From: Symbiodinium natans
Taxonomy: Eukaryota; Sar; Dinophyceae; Suessiales; Symbiodiniaceae
Direction of reading: 5' to 3'
Length of the DNA stretch: 62,000 nucleotides
Assembly: GCA_905221605.1 (NCBI GenBank)
Contig: CAJNDS010000081.1
Coordinates: 1-62,000, forward strand
Shown here: piece by piece, positions 60,598-62,000 of the stretch
Layout of the letters: the number at the start of each line of letters is the position of its first letter
How positions within the stretch are numbered: position 1 is the stretch's first letter
Notes under the pieces: model-generated
What the model saw: the letters and a program-made list of their open reading frames with translations, nothing else
Database searches by the model: none
Told to the model about the DNA's origin: nothing
Position numbers and translations under genes: made by a program

Positions 60598-60846
60598 TCA
60601 AGCCAGGAATTGAGTGTGAAGAGTGGGTTTCCCGATTGTGTTTGCGAGCTTCAAGCTATGGGCTGCAGATGGCTGCACAACAAAACAACAAGAGCACAAG
60701 TAGAAGCCAGTGCCTGATGTTTGGTGATGTAGAAGTCCGCTGCACAGCATGCCCGTTCATCTGGTGCCCAGCTCAGGGAGCTTGCAGCAGCCCATACAAC
60801 CCATGCAAGTGCACCAACACAAGTTCACCAAGCTCTAATGCACTAA
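60598..60846 (+). CDS. Unrecognised terminal exons
   Basis: After CAATGCAG at 60595 two plus frames are open (one reads GLKPGIECEEWVSRLCLRAS, the other SQELSVKSGFPDCVCELQAM). About 60741-60846, after a GATGTAG acceptor, reads SAAQHARSSGAQLRELAAAH then TTHASAPTQVHQALMH and a stop at 60844-60846. The latter is Ala/His/Gln-rich and convincing. No family is recognised. Confidence 0.35.
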
Positions 60847-60849
60847 TGC

Positions 60850-61849
60850 CTTAGCGTTGTGCTCTGTGCTCCGCCACTCAGTTTGACATGATGTTCGAGG
60901 ATGAGAATGTGTGAATTTGGGCTGATCTGAGCCGCCCAGGTACAATGCCCGCATCAGGGACATCACGGATCAGGGTGCTCTTTGCCGGCAGTGTAGCAAA
61001 GTTTGCCAGCATCTTGAGCATCGCATAGCAGCTGCTGCGCTTTGCTGTTGTGCTCTTGAGTGCTCTAGAGTCTTCTTGGCGCGGCTTGCAATGGCTTGCA
61101 GACAAAGGTTCTCTGCTGCTTCGAGGAGTACCCAGTTGGCTGCCCTTTTTATCAGCATGTGCCAGTACCGAAAATGCTGTTTGCAGTCGACTGCGGCTTT
61201 CTGTCGCTGCAGCCAATTGCATGCTCTGTACTATGTACTCATAGTTTTCCCCAAACAGGGTGCCAAAAAAACGTTCAGAGTAACGGGTGGTTAGATTGCG
61301 TTGTGCGATCGTCGCCGGCGAAACGTGCGTGAAGCGCAGCGCTATTCCTCGCTCTTGGGATGCTCTTGGAGTTCTTTGAGGGGTTTTCTTCGAATATTGT
61401 CTGGAGCGCTTGGAGTGCCCTTGGTGTATGTTTGGAGGACCCTTGGAATGCTCTTGCGTCTCTCACTGTTTGGGGTCTACGCTGGCATAAACTTGTTTTG
61501 GTGCTCGCCAGCCCATGCACGTGATCCGCAGGAGGGCTCTTGGAATGATGTGCTTTGCAAGCTTCAGGAGGGGAATCTGCAAGTGAGCCGATTGGGTCCT
61601 GTGGCACATTGCTGTTGAAGCTTGTTGATATGCTTTTGGAAGCATAAATGAGTGATGAAGCTCGTCGGAAACAGCGAAACAGTCTGAGCATGTCCGAACC
61701 GTGTTCTGAACCATGATCGAAAGCACGGTGTGAGTTGCAATCTCTGCTGAGAGGATGTTCGCATGCCTTCGCCCAGACGGGCGCCGGAGGACTCGGATTG
61801 CCTTGCAGTGCCCGTGCCTGGGACCCCTTCGTGAGCATACTCTCTGTTG
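60850..61849. other. No confident gene
   Basis: Short open frames and loose repeats of GCTCTTGGA/GTGCTCTTG type at 61350-61455. A minus-strand frame of 217 codons spans 61275-61928 but has no ATG and overlaps a better plus-strand exon. Confidence 0.35.
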
Positions 61850-61963
61850 CAAGTCTGTCGTCGCTTCTCGACACGGAAGGACTTCGACCCGGCCACAGGA
61901 GACCTGGTGGAGTATGAGGCGTTGGCACCAGAGGTTTTTATGGCTGGTGTGGGTACTGTCTAG
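61850..61963 (+). CDS. Exon of an unrecognised gene running off the window
   Basis: Reads VCRRFSTRKDFDPATGDLVE then YEALAPEVFMAGVGTV before a stop at 61961-61963; a GTTTTT donor-like site follows GAG at about 61934, so the exon may end there and continue beyond the window. Strong composition; no family recognised. Confidence 0.4.
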   Translation, partial: QVCRRFSTRKDFDPATGDLVEYEALAPEVFMAGVGTV

Positions 61964-62000
61964 AAGGCTTTGGGAGGCTCTTTCGCTGCAAGCTGTGCAG

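Noticed and set aside
61275-61928. 217-codon minus-strand frame
   Set aside because: No ATG, and the plus strand at 61850-61930 reads much better (DFDPATGDLVEYEALAPE).

Overview
The window looks like nuclear DNA of a photosynthetic dinoflagellate, most likely Symbiodiniaceae. Four things support this. (1) A broken copy of the peridinin-chlorophyll a-binding protein (PCP) gene, a dinoflagellate-only light-harvesting protein, lies at 31257-31672. (2) In the two genes that could be rebuilt exon by exon, 18 of 21 introns begin with GC instead of GT, and 22 of 23 acceptors read AG followed by G, the known dinoflagellate splice habit. (3) Every exon that reads convincingly lies on the plus strand, as expected of long unidirectional gene arrays. 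(4) TTTAGGG-derived tracts are abundant.

Layout: 1-311 holds coding scraps. 418-2335 is a degenerate TTTAGGG tract. 2750-4108 is the C-terminal half of translation initiation factor eIF3 subunit M in ten small exons. 4700-10960 holds two or three unrecognised multi-exon genes split by decamer arrays and a dispersed repeat. 11-17 kb is poor in genes and carries a second TTTAGGG tract flanked by a GACTCG-rich module. 19210-32523 is a tubulin-tyrosine-ligase-like (TTLL) gene. Its ligase core reads in order through 11 exons up to 20976 and resumes at 31816 after one intron of about 10.8 kb. That intron contains nearly all the satellite DNA of the window (purine-rich triplication, 57-bp and 32-bp satellites, AATT hairpins, a hierarchical palindrome array, two copies of a 103-bp inverted-repeat element, a 100-N assembly gap) and the PCP pseudogene.

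33-62 kb holds a series of plus-strand fragments of at least ten genes, mostly unrecognised. One (53.8-54.7 kb) has a TPR-like helix pair, and one (45.9-46.9 kb) ends in a clean acidic terminal exon. They are separated by minisatellites and dispersed repeats. No rRNA, tRNA, CRISPR array, intact transposase or reverse transcriptase was recognised.

Limits: all exons were read by eye from open frames, AG/G acceptors and GC or GT donors. eIF3m, TTLL and PCP rest on recognised protein motifs; most other calls rest only on protein-like composition. The long minus-strand open frames are judged to be antisense shadows or repeat artefacts.
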